DNA from: Sphingopyxis sp.
GTDB lineage: Bacteria; Pseudomonadota; Alphaproteobacteria; Sphingomonadales; Sphingomonadaceae
Direction of reading: 5' to 3'
Assembly: GCA_017745175.1 (NCBI GenBank)
Contig: JAGHZY010000006.1
Location: 1 to 64,000 of the forward strand
Length of the DNA: 64,000 nucleotides
This document shows, in pieces, positions 8,416-17,900 of the stretch (the stretch's first letter is position 1; each line of letters begins with the position of its first letter). The notes below the pieces were generated by a model. It did not search any database. It was not told where the DNA came from and saw nothing but the letters and a program-made list of their open reading frames with translations. The position numbers were made by a program, and so were the translations under genes.

Positions 8416-8881
8416 GTCCTGATACTCCATCCATGTCCCATCAGGAGTACGCGCGACGAACCGCGTACCCCGCGCCTGCGGTGAGGGGGCGCCGGGCGGG
8501 TGTTTGAAGTGCCGCGTCAGCATGGGGAAAGGATGGAGCCGGCCGGGGCCGCAGACCGCCACCCGCGCTCGCGCATCGACCTCGCCTGGCCGGCCGGTGC
8601 CATGCGGATCATTTCGGGCGTTGAAGGCGAGGCTCCTCTTCCGCCGGATCTTGGCGGTCTTCAGAGTGGCCGGCTCAGCCCTTGCGTCGATGCGATAGCC
8701 GGCAACGCAGGGCGGGATCCCGTTGGCGGGCAACCATCCCGGTTCATGCGTGCCGAAAAAGGCTTGCCCGCCTCGCGGCGATTTAATTGCGACGGCGTGA
8801 GGGGTGAGCTTCGGCTGAATCGTACCCGAGTTTGGGGGGCCGGAATTCGGCCCGGAAAAAACAAACGCAGGGAGCAACAAC
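8416..8881. other. Divergent intergenic region (466 bases)
   Basis: This region lies between the CnrY-like gene and the TonB receptor. It should contain both promoters, at least one of them probably read by the local ECF sigma factor. I cannot assign -35/-10 elements with confidence, and I see no cobalamin riboswitch motifs. Long open frames run through it on both strands, but they have no recognisable protein character. Confidence 0.5.
8837..8853 (+). promoter_or_regulatory. Leader hairpin upstream of the TonB receptor
   Basis: GGGCCG, loop GAATT and CGGCCC form a perfect 6-bp stem, followed by an A-rich tract and the Shine-Dalgarno AGGGAG (8869-8874). It could be a short 5' UTR structure. 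There is no U tract, so it is unlikely to be a terminator. Confidence 0.35.
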
Positions 8882-11866
8882 TTGGCCGATACCGAATACC
8901 GAAGCCGACTTCTCGGCTCATCAATCATTACCGGTTTGACGATGGTCGCGTCGACCGGCCTGACAGCCATGCCCGCTATGGCGCAGGCGCAAGAGCAGGA
9001 ACAAGCACAGGAAGAACCGCCCCAGGGCGGTGACATCGTCGTCACCGGTTCGCGCATCGTCCGGAAAGACTATGTCGCGAACAGCCCGATCGTCACCGTC
9101 ACCAAGGAAGACTTCCAGGCGACCGGCTCGGTCAATATCGAGACCCTGATCAATGACATGCCGCAGTTCACGCCGGCAGGGAATGCCGCGTCAAACAGCC
9201 CCAACACGGCTGGCCAGGCCAATGTGCAGTTGCGCGGCCTCGGTGCAACCCGCACCCTCGTCCTGCTGAACGGCCGTCGGGTCGTGCCGTCGACGGCATC
9301 GTCGGTAGTCGACCTGAATCTGCTGCCGACGCCGTTGATCGCGAACATCGAGACGATCACCGGTGGCGCCTCGTCGACCTACGGCTCGGACGCCGTCGCC
9401 GGCGTTCTCAACTTTCTGGTGGACCAGGATTTCGAAGGTGTGCAACTCGACCTGCAATATGGTCAATCGGCTCGCGACGACGCGGCGAGTACGTCGATCA
9501 GCCTGACGGTGGGCGGCGACATCGCTGATGGCCGTGGCAACGCCGTCCTTTCGCTCAGCTATTCGGATCGCGACAGCGTAATGAGCTCCGCGCGCCGGCT
9601 GCCGTCGGTCTCGGGGTTCGCGGGAACCTCGCCGCTGGGTTCGACAGTTTTCGATGCAACCAACCTGCCGAGCGCGGCCGCCGTCACCGCCGCCGTCCCC
9701 GGCGCCGCCCGGGGCAACACCTTCGGCTTCAACAACGACGGCACGCTCTTTGCCTATCAGGGCGCGCGCGACTACGTCAGCCCGGGCGGGCTCTTCTATG
9801 AGGGCTTCCGCATGCCCGGCCCGTTGCAGCAGACCGACTTCGCCTACAATACGGGCCCGCAAAACTACATGATCATCCCGCAAAAGCGGTACAATATGTA
9901 CGGGGCGGCCAATTACGAGATCAGCCCGGCTCTCGATGTCTATGCCGATTTCCTGTTCTCGCAATATGAGAGCGGAAATCTGTTGGCGGCCAATCCCGCG
10001 ACCGGCCCGACCACCGGCTTGCGTGTCCCCTCGACCAACCCCTTCATTCCGGCGGAACTGCGCGCCGTACTGGACTCCCGGCCCAACCCGACGGGCTCCT
10101 TCCGCCTCGACAAGCGCTTCACCGGGATCGGGCCGCGCCAGCAGACCGAAAACTATGGCGTCTTCCAGATTACCACGGGCGCCCGCGGCGAGATCGAAGG
10201 GCTCGGCGATTGGACCTACGACGCCTATCTTTCCTACGGCCGCGTCGACAATGACACCACCTACACCGGCTATGTTTCGCGGTCGGCGACGCAGCGACTG
10301 CTCGACGCTCCCGATGGCGGGGCCTCGATCTGCACCGGTGGTTTCAATCCTTTCGGGGAAAATGCGCTCAGCGTCTCGTGCATCGACTACATCCGCCGCA
10401 TTGCCAAGAACAAGACCGTCTCCGATCAGCGCGTCTTTGAAGTCAATCTTCAGGGCGGGGCATTTGAGCTTCCCGCCGGCGAAGTCCGCGTCGCCCTCGG
10501 CGGGACCTACCGCAAACAGACCTACGAACTCACGCCCGACGCGCTGCTGACAGCCACATTCACGCTCAACGGGGTCAAGGGACCGGAGCTGGCGGGCAAT
10601 GCCGCGCAGCCGCTCGCAGGCAAGGACCGGGTCTACGAAGGCTATGGCGAAGTCCTGATCCCGCTCCTGCGTGATCTGCCCTTCATTCGCAACCTCGAAA
10701 CCAATCTCGGCTTCCGGGTCTCGAACTACGCTTCGGTCGGCTCGGTGACATCCTACAAGGCCGATGCGAACTGGGAGATCGTGGACGGCCTCAGGCTTCG
10801 CGGCGGTATCCAGCGCGCCGTCCGGGCCCCGTCGATCGGCGAGCTGTTCGGGCCGCAAGACCTGGCTTTCCCTTCGATTGGCGTGCCGGTCTCTTCGACG
10901 GGCATTCGGCAGTTCTCGGGAGATCCTTGCGATATCCGCGGCGCCTATCGCGCGCCCGACGCGGCCAACGCCGCTGCGGTGCGAACCCTGTGCCTGCAGC
11001 AAAATGTGCCGACGCAGGTAATCGATGGCTTCACCTTCTCGAACTCGCAGGTGTCGGGGCTGACCGGCGGCAATCCGAAGCTTCGCGAAGAAACCGCCGA
11101 CTCGTTCACGGTCGGCGTTTCCTGGCAATCGAAATTTGCGAGCCCCTGGCTGAGGCATTTGTCGGGCTCGATCGACTATTATAATATCAGCATCGAGCAG
11201 GTTGTCGGCACCGTCTCCGTGACCGAGCAATTGCGCCGCTGCTTCAACCAGGACGGCACCTCAAATCCCACCTACGACCCGAATAATTTCTTCTGCGGAC
11301 TTTTCAGCCGCGATCCGAACTCGGGTCAGATCACCCAGGCGCTCGAAACCAACGCAAATCTGGGCAAGCTCCAGACGCGGGGTATCGATTTCCAGCTCGA
11401 CTGGCGCCTGGAGCTGGCCGACGTCGGCGCGTCCGATTGGGGCACGCTCGCGTTCAACGCGACCGGCTCCAAGCTCCTGGCGTGGCGGCGTCAGGACGTC
11501 CCGGGCGGTGCCTTCACCGATCGCAAGGGCACGGTCTCCAACGCCTTCGGCCTGACGCTGCCGGAGTGGAAATTCCTGTCATCGGTGAACTGGATCTACG
11601 GTCCGCTGAACCTCGGTGTCCGATGGCGCCACCAGGGCTCGGTCAAGAACTTCAACAACCCTGCACAAACCATCGGAGCCATCAACTATTTCGACGTGAA
11701 TGGCTCATGGAAGATCAACAAGAAACTGTCGCTGCGGGCAGGCGTCAACAACCTCACCGACGAAGATCCGCCAGCTTACGCGCCCGCGATCTCGGGGAAC
11801 ACCGATCCCTCCACCTACGATCTGATCGGTCGCCGCTACTATGTCGGCCTGACCGCACAATTCTAG
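8882..11866 (+). CDS. TonB-dependent outer membrane receptor (probable metal-linked)
   Basis: This 994-residue protein has a signal peptide (about 1-36, ending AMPAMAQA), a Gln/Glu-rich linker, a TonB-box-like DIVVTGSR segment and a plug domain (LRGLGATRTLVLLNGRRVVP, then GGASSTYGSDAVAG). A 22-stranded barrel follows, ending YYVGLTAQF with a terminal Phe. The TTG start at 8882 is preferred because AGGGAG lies 7 bases upstream and it gives a full signal peptide. The next gene encodes a DUF4198 protein, and the divergent operon is CnrYXH-like. Together these suggest a Ni/Co or metal-chelate transporter. The sequence itself looks like the broad sphingomonad receptor class, and the substrate is unproven. 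Confidence 0.92.
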   Translation: MADTEYRSRLLGSSIITGLTMVASTGLTAMPAMAQAQEQEQAQEEPPQGGDIVVTGSRIVRKDYVANSPIVTVTKEDFQATGSVNIETLINDMPQFTPAGNAASNSPNTAGQANVQLRGLGATRTLVLLNGRRVVPSTASSVVDLNLLPTPLIANIETITGGASSTYGSDAVAGVLNFLVDQDFEGVQLDLQYGQSARDDAASTSISLTVGGDIADGRGNAVLSLSYSDRDSVMSSARRLPSVSGFAGTSPLGSTVFDATNLPSAAAVTAAVPGAARGNTFGFNNDGTLFAYQGARDYVSPGGLFYEGFRMPGPLQQTDFAYNTGPQNYMIIPQKRYNMYGAANYEISPALDVYADFLFSQYESGNLLAANPATGPTTGLRVPSTNPFIPAELRAVLDSRPNPTGSFRLDKRFTGIGPRQQTENYGVFQITTGARGEIEGLGDWTYDAYLSYGRVDNDTTYTGYVSRSATQRLLDAPDGGASICTGGFNPFGENALSVSCIDYIRRIAKNKTVSDQRVFEVNLQGGAFELPAGEVRVALGGTYRKQTYELTPDALLTATFTLNGVKGPELAGNAAQPLAGKDRVYEGYGEVLIPLLRDLPFIRNLETNLGFRVSNYASVGSVTSYKADANWEIVDGLRLRGGIQRAVRAPSIGELFGPQDLAFPSIGVPVSSTGIRQFSGDPCDIRGAYRAPDAANAAAVRTLCLQQNVPTQVIDGFTFSNSQVSGLTGGNPKLREETADSFTVGVSWQSKFASPWLRHLSGSIDYYNISIEQVVGTVSVTEQLRRCFNQDGTSNPTYDPNNFFCGLFSRDPNSGQITQALETNANLGKLQTRGIDFQLDWRLELADVGASDWGTLAFNATGSKLLAWRRQDVPGGAFTDRKGTVSNAFGLTLPEWKFLSSVNWIYGPLNLGVRWRHQGSVKNFNNPAQTIGAINYFDVNGSWKINKKLSLRAGVNNLTDEDPPAYAPAISGNTDPSTYDLIGRRYYVGLTAQF

Positions 11867-11895
11867 ATTTCCGCTCCATAAACGATAGGAAGATT

Positions 11896-12699
11896 ATGAT
11901 GTACCGCAAATTTTCTCGCGCTCGGGTTAGGGTGCAGGCGTGTCTGGCCGGATTGGGTCTGGCGGCCATGACGGCCTCAAGCGCCTCGGCGCACGACTTC
12001 TTCATCATGCCCACTGAATTCTCGGTGGCGCGAGGCGAAGCGCTGATGGTGGACGTCACCATCGGCAGCAAATTCCCCCAGGCTGAAATCGCCGTAGGAC
12101 CCGAACGTATCGCCGAGCTGCGCGTCGTCGGCGACCCGCAAGCCTCCTTCAGGGCCACCGGTCCAGGTCCCAGGTCCATGCAGACCCAGTTCAAGGGCGC
12201 CGAGCCGGGTCTGGCGATCCTGTCGGCCCGCACGCCTCCGCGGGAGGTTCAGTATCCGGAGGACAAGATTTCCGGCATCCTGGAGGAATATCAGGTCAGT
12301 CCCGAGGCCGTCAGGTCGGTCGAGGCACTTCCGAGTCCTCGCGTCCTGAAGGCGCTCTCGACCCGTTTCGCCAAGTCCTTCGTCTGCGTCGAGCGCTGTG
12401 AGGGTGGAAGCGACCCCACGCAAGCTCTTGGTCATAGCCTTGAGTTCGTTGCGATCGACGGTTCCGCAACGAGCTTCACGCTGCTCGCAAACGGCGCCCC
12501 GATGACGAACTACCCCGCGGTCATCGCCACCGCCAGCGGGGAGCGTCGTCACGTGCGCACCTCCGGCAAAGGCGGCGTCGAGCTTCCCGGCGGCCTGACC
12601 GGTCCGGTGATGCTGTTCGCGGCTGTGATGCAGCCGCCGGCGGAGGCGGGCGGTCGCTTCAAACTGGACCTTGCCTCACTGACGCTCGACGGGCGTTAG
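11896..12699 (+). CDS. DUF4198 periplasmic protein
   Basis: The 267 residues have a signal peptide (about 1-33, ending SASA) followed by HDFFIMPTEFSVARGE, the typical start of mature DUF4198 proteins. In these proteins the N-terminal His after cleavage may bind metal. An Ig-like beta domain follows, and the C-terminus holds AAVMQPPAEAGGRFK. Two cysteines (FVCVERCEGG) could form a disulfide. Two ATGs are adjacent (11896 and 11899). AGGAAG at 11887-11892 is better spaced for the second. It is 29 bases after the TonB receptor and surely co-transcribed. DUF4198 proteins are often found with nickel/cobalt transport genes, which fits the adjacent CnrYXH-like module. Confidence 0.8.
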   Translation: MMYRKFSRARVRVQACLAGLGLAAMTASSASAHDFFIMPTEFSVARGEALMVDVTIGSKFPQAEIAVGPERIAELRVVGDPQASFRATGPGPRSMQTQFKGAEPGLAILSARTPPREVQYPEDKISGILEEYQVSPEAVRSVEALPSPRVLKALSTRFAKSFVCVERCEGGSDPTQALGHSLEFVAIDGSATSFTLLANGAPMTNYPAVIATASGERRHVRTSGKGGVELPGGLTGPVMLFAAVMQPPAEAGGRFKLDLASLTLDGR

Positions 12700-12722
12700 G
12701 ACCTATCCCCGACTGACCTGAT

Positions 12723-12771
12723 GGCTCGCCCATGGTGCAGACCTCTGCGCGGTTTGGATCATGGGCGGGCC
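12723..12771 (+). terminator. Probable terminator hairpin after DUF4198 gene
   Basis: GGCTCGCCCATG (12723-12734) pairs with CATGGGCGGGCC (12760-12771) with one G-T pair. The 25-base loop can itself fold (GCAGA...TCTGC). A short pyrimidine-rich ATTTCTC follows. It lies 23 bases after the stop codon. Confidence 0.5.
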
Positions 12772-12970
12772 ATTTCTCATGGTCCGGAGCAATCCCTCTG
12801 GCAAGCGAACGACAAGCCGCGCAGCGGGTCGCCAATGTCCGCTTCTCGCGATTTGTACTTGGGCGCGGGCCGTCTGAAATCGGCCACATTCGTTGTTTCC
12901 TTAGCAACATGCGATGGCAGGTCAGCTGGTTATTGCGATTGACTTGCAAAATGATTGTTGCCCTCCAACA

Positions 12971-12986
12971 CATAGTCTAGTTTATG
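12971..12986. promoter_or_regulatory. Palindrome centred on CTAG, possible repressor operator
   Basis: CATA-GT-CTAG-TT-TATG is a 16-bp imperfect palindrome ending just before the pseudogene start at 12994. Its position resembles TetR-family operators placed over promoters of SDR genes. No TetR gene remains nearby. Confidence 0.35.
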
Positions 12987-12993
12987 CGCGAAC

Positions 12994-13294
12994 ATGAATA
13001 CCGACACTGGCTCCCCGCTGGCTGCGCCGTGATCAACAGCGCCGGGTGCCCGCAACCTCCGCCGGCCAAATCCTGGAGAGGATCGCGCAAGCCTGGCTGT
13101 CCGAAAGCTGGCACTGGCTTCTTCTGCCCCGCCGAGGGCGAGGACGCGCAGGCCTATACAAGTCCGCAGTGGCGCTCCCGGCCTTCACCAGGGACATCGC
13201 CGACATCGTCCCGTGGATTCGTATGCTCGTCTCAGACCGCTGGTGGATGACCGGACAGGCAATCCTCGTCAACGGCGGATACACGACCAAGTGA
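12994..13294 (+). pseudogene. Internally deleted short-chain dehydrogenase (SDR) remnant
   Basis: An ATG at 12994 begins MNTDTGSPLAAP, a typical SDR N-terminus, which hits a stop at once. In another frame the last about 35 codons before 13294 read DIADIVPWIRMLVSDRWWMT and then GQAILVNGGY, the classic C-terminal end of an SDR (DIADIV...TGQ...NGG). The Rossmann core and the active site in between are missing. A clear SDR-like gene has therefore lost roughly two thirds of its length. The bases 13030-13160 do not match the family. The promoter-side palindrome and the terminator-like hairpin of the original gene both seem to remain. Confidence 0.65.
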
Positions 13295-13303
13295 CCCCCT
13301 TCC

Positions 13304-13333
13304 GGCGGACGGCCAGAATTGCGGCCGTCCGCC
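13304..13333 (+). terminator. Terminator-like hairpin after the SDR remnant
   Basis: GGCGGACGGCC and GGCCGTCCGCC form a perfect 11-bp stem with an 8-base loop, 9 bases after the remnant stop codon. There is no strong U tract (ACCTTC follows), so its efficiency is uncertain. Confidence 0.55.
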
Positions 13334-13352
13334 ACCTTCGGGAATATGCCCC

Positions 13353-13562
13353 ATGACAAATCCCTCTCAACCTTTGCTCGAACGGCAGCGCACAGGTTTT
13401 CCGACCGATGCGACGAAGCGCCCCGACTGGTCCCTCGAACAACTCTGCGAGATCACCGTCCTGTCGGGAGTCGTCGCATATCGTCGCAAGCATCTCGCTG
13501 AGCGTGTGGCGCTGCAGGGCGGGTCAACGGCTCGAACGACAAGAGCGACAGATGTCGATTAA
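13353..13562 (+). CDS. Short ORF of unknown status before the AraC gene
   Basis: This is a 69-residue frame (MTNPSQPLLERQRTGFPTDA...). Residues 26-50 (WSLEQLCEITVLSGVVAYRR) look protein-like, and the rest looks random. It ends 11 bases inside the AraC start, which would allow translational coupling. It could be a decayed gene fragment left by the same deletion that damaged the SDR gene. I do not recognise it. Confidence 0.3.
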   Translation: MTNPSQPLLERQRTGFPTDATKRPDWSLEQLCEITVLSGVVAYRRKHLAERVALQGGSTARTTRATDVD

Positions 13563-14595
13563 GGGCGATCGCCACGAAATGAACTCAATTGATGAGATTC
13601 TGGTTTCGACCGATCTGGTCGAGGATCGTCTGAGGAGCGACTTCTGGCGTGAGGCGACGCGACCCTTCTACGAAACCACCCCGTTGGCTGGAAGCGCGAG
13701 TCCGCAGCTGGAAGGCACGATAAGATCGCGACAGGCGGCGGGGCTGTGGTTCGGTTCCATCACATTCAATGCCCAGCGATACAATCGCGATCGACGGATC
13801 ATCGCATGGAGTGACCTTGATCAGTATCTTGTTGCGGTTGTTGCAGGGGGAGGCCTGTCCGGTGACTTCGCCGGTGCCAGCGTCACCGCCCGGTCCGGGG
13901 ACATTTGCGTCCTGGATTTGACGCAGACCGTTCAAAGCGACGTGACCGCGGGCGGTATGTTCTCAACCCTTATTCCGCGTCCGGTCCTTGCAAGGGCAAC
14001 AGGATATGCAAATCTGCATGGCCTGGTTCTCAAGGCGCATTTGCCGATGACAAAGCTGCTCACCGCCTATCTTGGGGGCCTGAGCGATTTCGGGAATCAG
14101 ACATCGGACGATGAGGCCGCCGCCGTGGAGGAAGCGCTGGTGACGATACTCACTGCGGCGTTGCGCGGGGAGCAGCCCGATGGCACCGGAGACCTCCGGC
14201 CGTTGAGTATGGCCTTGCGTCAGCGGGCGCTGGACTTCATCGACAGCAACATTCACAATCCCGATTTAAGTCCAGACTATATTCTGCGGCGCTTCCATGT
14301 CTCCCGAGCCCATCTTTATCGAGCCTTTGCGGAGGACGGCGGCATTTCCAGTGTAATCCGCGACCGGCGATTGGATGCAGCCTTCCTCGAATTGACGCGA
14401 ACCGATGTCGCCGCTCGATCGGTTACGGAGATCGCTTTTGCACTGGGTTTTACAAACGCCTCGCACTTCTTGCGTCGTTTCCGGGAGCGTTTCGGTCTGA
14501 CGCCGAGCGAAGCGCGACGGGAGAGGCCATCGCGCCAGCTCACTTCCGAACTTCAAGCGCATTTCCGGGGCCTCGAGAGGCGGAGCCGAGCCTGA
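13552..14595 (+). CDS. AraC-family transcriptional regulator
   Basis: The 347 residues have an N-terminal AraC-binding-like (cupin type 2) domain at about 35-215. The C-terminal double HTH covers about 240-330 (LSPDYILRRFHVSRAHLYRA, then VTEIAFALGFTNASHFLRRF and FGLTPSEARR), the AraC signature. The ATG at 13552 is chosen; an ATG at 13579 (MNSIDE) is also possible, and both ribosome-binding sites are weak. The frame is open upstream to 13408 but without family similarity. It lies between an SDR remnant and a surface adhesin locus, so the target is unclear. A terminator-like hairpin follows. Confidence 0.88.
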   Translation: MSIKGDRHEMNSIDEILVSTDLVEDRLRSDFWREATRPFYETTPLAGSASPQLEGTIRSRQAAGLWFGSITFNAQRYNRDRRIIAWSDLDQYLVAVVAGGGLSGDFAGASVTARSGDICVLDLTQTVQSDVTAGGMFSTLIPRPVLARATGYANLHGLVLKAHLPMTKLLTAYLGGLSDFGNQTSDDEAAAVEEALVTILTAALRGEQPDGTGDLRPLSMALRQRALDFIDSNIHNPDLSPDYILRRFHVSRAHLYRAFAEDGGISSVIRDRRLDAAFLELTRTDVAARSVTEIAFALGFTNASHFLRRFRERFGLTPSEARRERPSRQLTSELQAHFRGLERRSRA

Positions 14596-14955
14596 CGCGA
14601 GCATTATGTGGTGCCTCGTCATCGCCTCGGTAATCGAGGCGTTTAAATACACGGCTCTGCCGCCGCAAGTTACGCCGATCATGGAACGACATCTATCAAG
14701 GATATTGCGCAAGGCACGCGGACGAAATTCCCGGACGTTCACATGCAGATTGCTCTGCTCGACGGTACCACGCGAACGCCGATGGGCCCCAAACCCGAGC
14801 GTTCCAAAGCGCTGCATCTGCCCGCGCGCGGCTCCAGTGAGACTTCCAGCACATAAAAATGAGACGACTGGAGCAAGCCTCAGGCACTTCAATCACTTAG
14901 CTGGCGTTACCCGATTCAAACTACTGGATTGATCGCATTTGCAAGGGGACGCTCG
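14596..14955. other. Intergenic region before the adhesin gene
   Basis: The 360 bases are AT-richer than the surroundings. They contain the AraC-gene terminator at 14623-14641 and presumably the promoter of the adhesin/type I secretion operon. I cannot assign a specific promoter. Frames on both strands look non-coding. Confidence 0.45.
14623..14646 (+). terminator. Intrinsic terminator after the AraC gene
   Basis: CGCCTCG (14623-14629), loop GTAAT and CGAGGCG (14635-14641) are followed by TTTAAAT. It lies 28 bases after the stop codon. Confidence 0.6.
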
Positions 14956-17900
14956 GTGAAAGTTAAAGTGTTTCAAAAAGATAATGGTTCTGCAGAGTCA
15001 ATCGAGATCGGCTCGGAGCTGCGGATAACGTCACCCAGCGTCGTAGAAATTCCGGTTGGCCCCGAGCAGGTTGCCGATTTTCAACGGTCCGGCAATAATC
15101 TGGTCGTCACGCTCAAGGATGGCAGCTCGCTGACGATCGTCGATTTCTTTGGCGGCGAAGGCACGGACCGCAGCGAAATCGTTCTGATCGACGAGCACGG
15201 CGTCTCCTGGTGGGGCCAATATGAAGCCGACTGGAAGGGTTTCGATTTCGCGGAGATCGATAGCGATCCGGGCGCGGCCGTCGCGGCCGGCGCGTTTCCG
15301 CTGGCGGCGCTCCTCGGCGGGCTTGCGGCCGTAGGCGGCGGGGTCGCGCTCGCCTCCGGCGGTGGCGACGATGATGGGCGCTCGCGGGACGGCACGCTGA
15401 CGGTCGACCTTGGCGATACGAGCAACCCGACGCGCGTTCCGATTTCGGGTAAGGCAACCGATGTGCCGACGGGCTCGCAGGTCAAGGTGACGGTCACCGA
15501 CAAGGAAGGAAACAAGGTTGAGGCGACTGCCACGGTTCAGCCGGATGGCAGCTATACCGTCGATACCGATCTTTCCGGGCTGGTCGACGGTCCGCTGACC
15601 GTCGAGGCCAAGGCGACGGATGAAAATGGCAATCCCGTCGGCGGCGACGCTACCGGCGAGCTCGACGCGGTGCCCGGCAATCTGACGGCCGAGCTCGGCG
15701 ACACCACCGATCCGACGAAGGTCCCGATCAGCGGCACCACGACCGATGTGCCGCCCGGATCGCAGGTGACGGTCACCGTCACCGACCAGGAGGGCAATAA
15801 GGTCGATGCCACCGCGACGGTGCAACCGGACGGCAGCTATAGCGTCGACACCGATCTTTCCGGCCTGGTCGATGGTCCGCTCACGGTCGAGGTCAAGGGC
15901 ACCGACAACAATGGCAATCCCGTTGCGGGTACGGACACCGGCGAGCTCGACGCCGTGCCCGGTGCGCTGACGGTCGAGCTCGGCGACACGACCGATCCGG
16001 CCGCGGTGCCGATCACCGGCACCACGACTGACGTCCCCGCGAGCTCGACGGTGACCATCACGGTCACCGACCAGAATGGCAATGAGGTGACGGCGACCGC
16101 GATGGTTCAGCCGGACGGCAGCTACAGCGTCGATGCCGACCTCTCGGGCCTGGTCGACGGCCCCCTGACCGTTGAGGCGAGCGGCACCGACAACAACGGC
16201 GTGCCCGTGACCGGTACCGACGCAGGCGAACTCGATGCGGTGCCGGGAGCGCTGACGGTCGATCTTGGCGACCTGACCGATCCGACGCAGGTGCCGATCA
16301 CCGGTACGACGACGGACGTACCCGCCGGCTCGACGGTTGCGATCACCGTCACCGACCAGAACGGCAACGAAGTGTCCGCAACTGCGTCGGTTCAGCCCGA
16401 TGGGAGCTATAGCGTCGACACCGATCTCTCGGGCCTGGTCGATGGTCCGCTGACCGTCGAAGCCAGTTCAATCGACAATAATGGCGACCCGGTCACCGAC
16501 ACGGATGCCGGCGAGCTCGATGCTGTGCCCGGGACGCTTACGGTCGATCTGGGCGATCTCACTGACGCGTCGCAGGTGCCGGTCACCGGGATGACGACCG
16601 ACGTGCCTGCTGGCGCGACAATCGCGATCACCGTCACCGATCAGGACGGCAATGAGGTTTCGGCGACCGCCACGGCTCGGCCGGACGGCAGCTATAGTGT
16701 CGACGCCGATCTCTCCGGACTGGTCGATGGTCCGTTGACGGTGGAAGCGAGCGCGCTCGACAACAACGGCGATCCTGTCGCCGACACCGACACCGGCGTG
16801 CTGGACGCGGTACCCGGCGCGCTGACGGTCGACCTTGGCGATCTCACTGACCCGACGCAGGTGCCGATCACCGGGACTACGACCGACGTGCCCGCTGGCT
16901 CGACCGTGACGATCACCGTCACCGACCAGAATGGCAACGAAATGCCGGCGACCGCGACGGTTCAGCCGGACGGCAGCTACAGCGTCGACACCGACCTCTC
17001 GGGTCTCGTCGATGGTCCGCTGACCGTCGAAGCGAGTGCCACCGACAACAACGGCAATGCGGTATCCGACACGGATGCCGGCGAACTCGATGCGGTGCCG
17101 GGGGCGCTGACGGTTGATCTTGGAGATCTCGCCGATCCGGCGCAGGCGCCGATCACCGGGACGACGACAGACGTGCCCGCCGGCGCGACCGTCGCGATCA
17201 CCGTCACCGATCGGAATGGCAACGAGGTTTCGGCGACCGCCACGGTTCAGCCGGATGGCAGCTACAGCGTCGACACCGACCTTTCGGGTCTGGTCGATGG
17301 TCCGTTGACGGTGGAAGCGAGCGCGCTCGACAACAACGGCGATCCTGTTGCCGACACCGACAACGGCGTGCTGGATGCGGTTCCCGGCGCGCTGACGGTC
17401 GACCTTGGCGATCTCACTGACCCGACGCAGGTGCCGATCACCGGCACCACCACCGACGTGCCGCCCGGCTCGACCGTTGCAATTACGGTGACGGACCAGA
17501 ATGGCAACGAAGTGCCGGCGACCGCGACGGTTCAGCCAGACGGCAGCTACAGCGTCGATGCAGACCTCTCGGCTCTTGTCGATGGTCCGCTAATCGTTGA
17601 AGCGAGTGCCACCGACAACAACGGCAATCCGGTATCCGGAACCGATACCGGCGTGCTCGACGCGGTGCCGGGTGCAGTGACGGTCGACCTTGGCGACACG
17701 ACGGACCCGACGCAGGTCCCCATTACGGGTACCACCACCGATGTTCCGCCCGGCTCGACGGTGACGATCATCGTTACCGACCAGGACGGCAATGAGGTCC
17801 CGGCGACCGCGACGGTTCAGCCGGACGGCAGCTACAGCATCGATGCCGACCTCTCGGGTCTCGTCGATGGTCCGCTCACGGTCGAGGCCGAAGGCACCGA

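Noticed and set aside
8416-8881. Cobalamin riboswitch upstream of the TonB receptor
   Set aside because: I looked for the conserved core sequence and did not see it on either strand.
9191-11230. 679-codon minus-strand frame opposite the TonB receptor
   Set aside because: Composition follows the complement of the receptor gene codon pattern; there is no signal, domain or ribosome-binding site. It is a GC-driven shadow frame.
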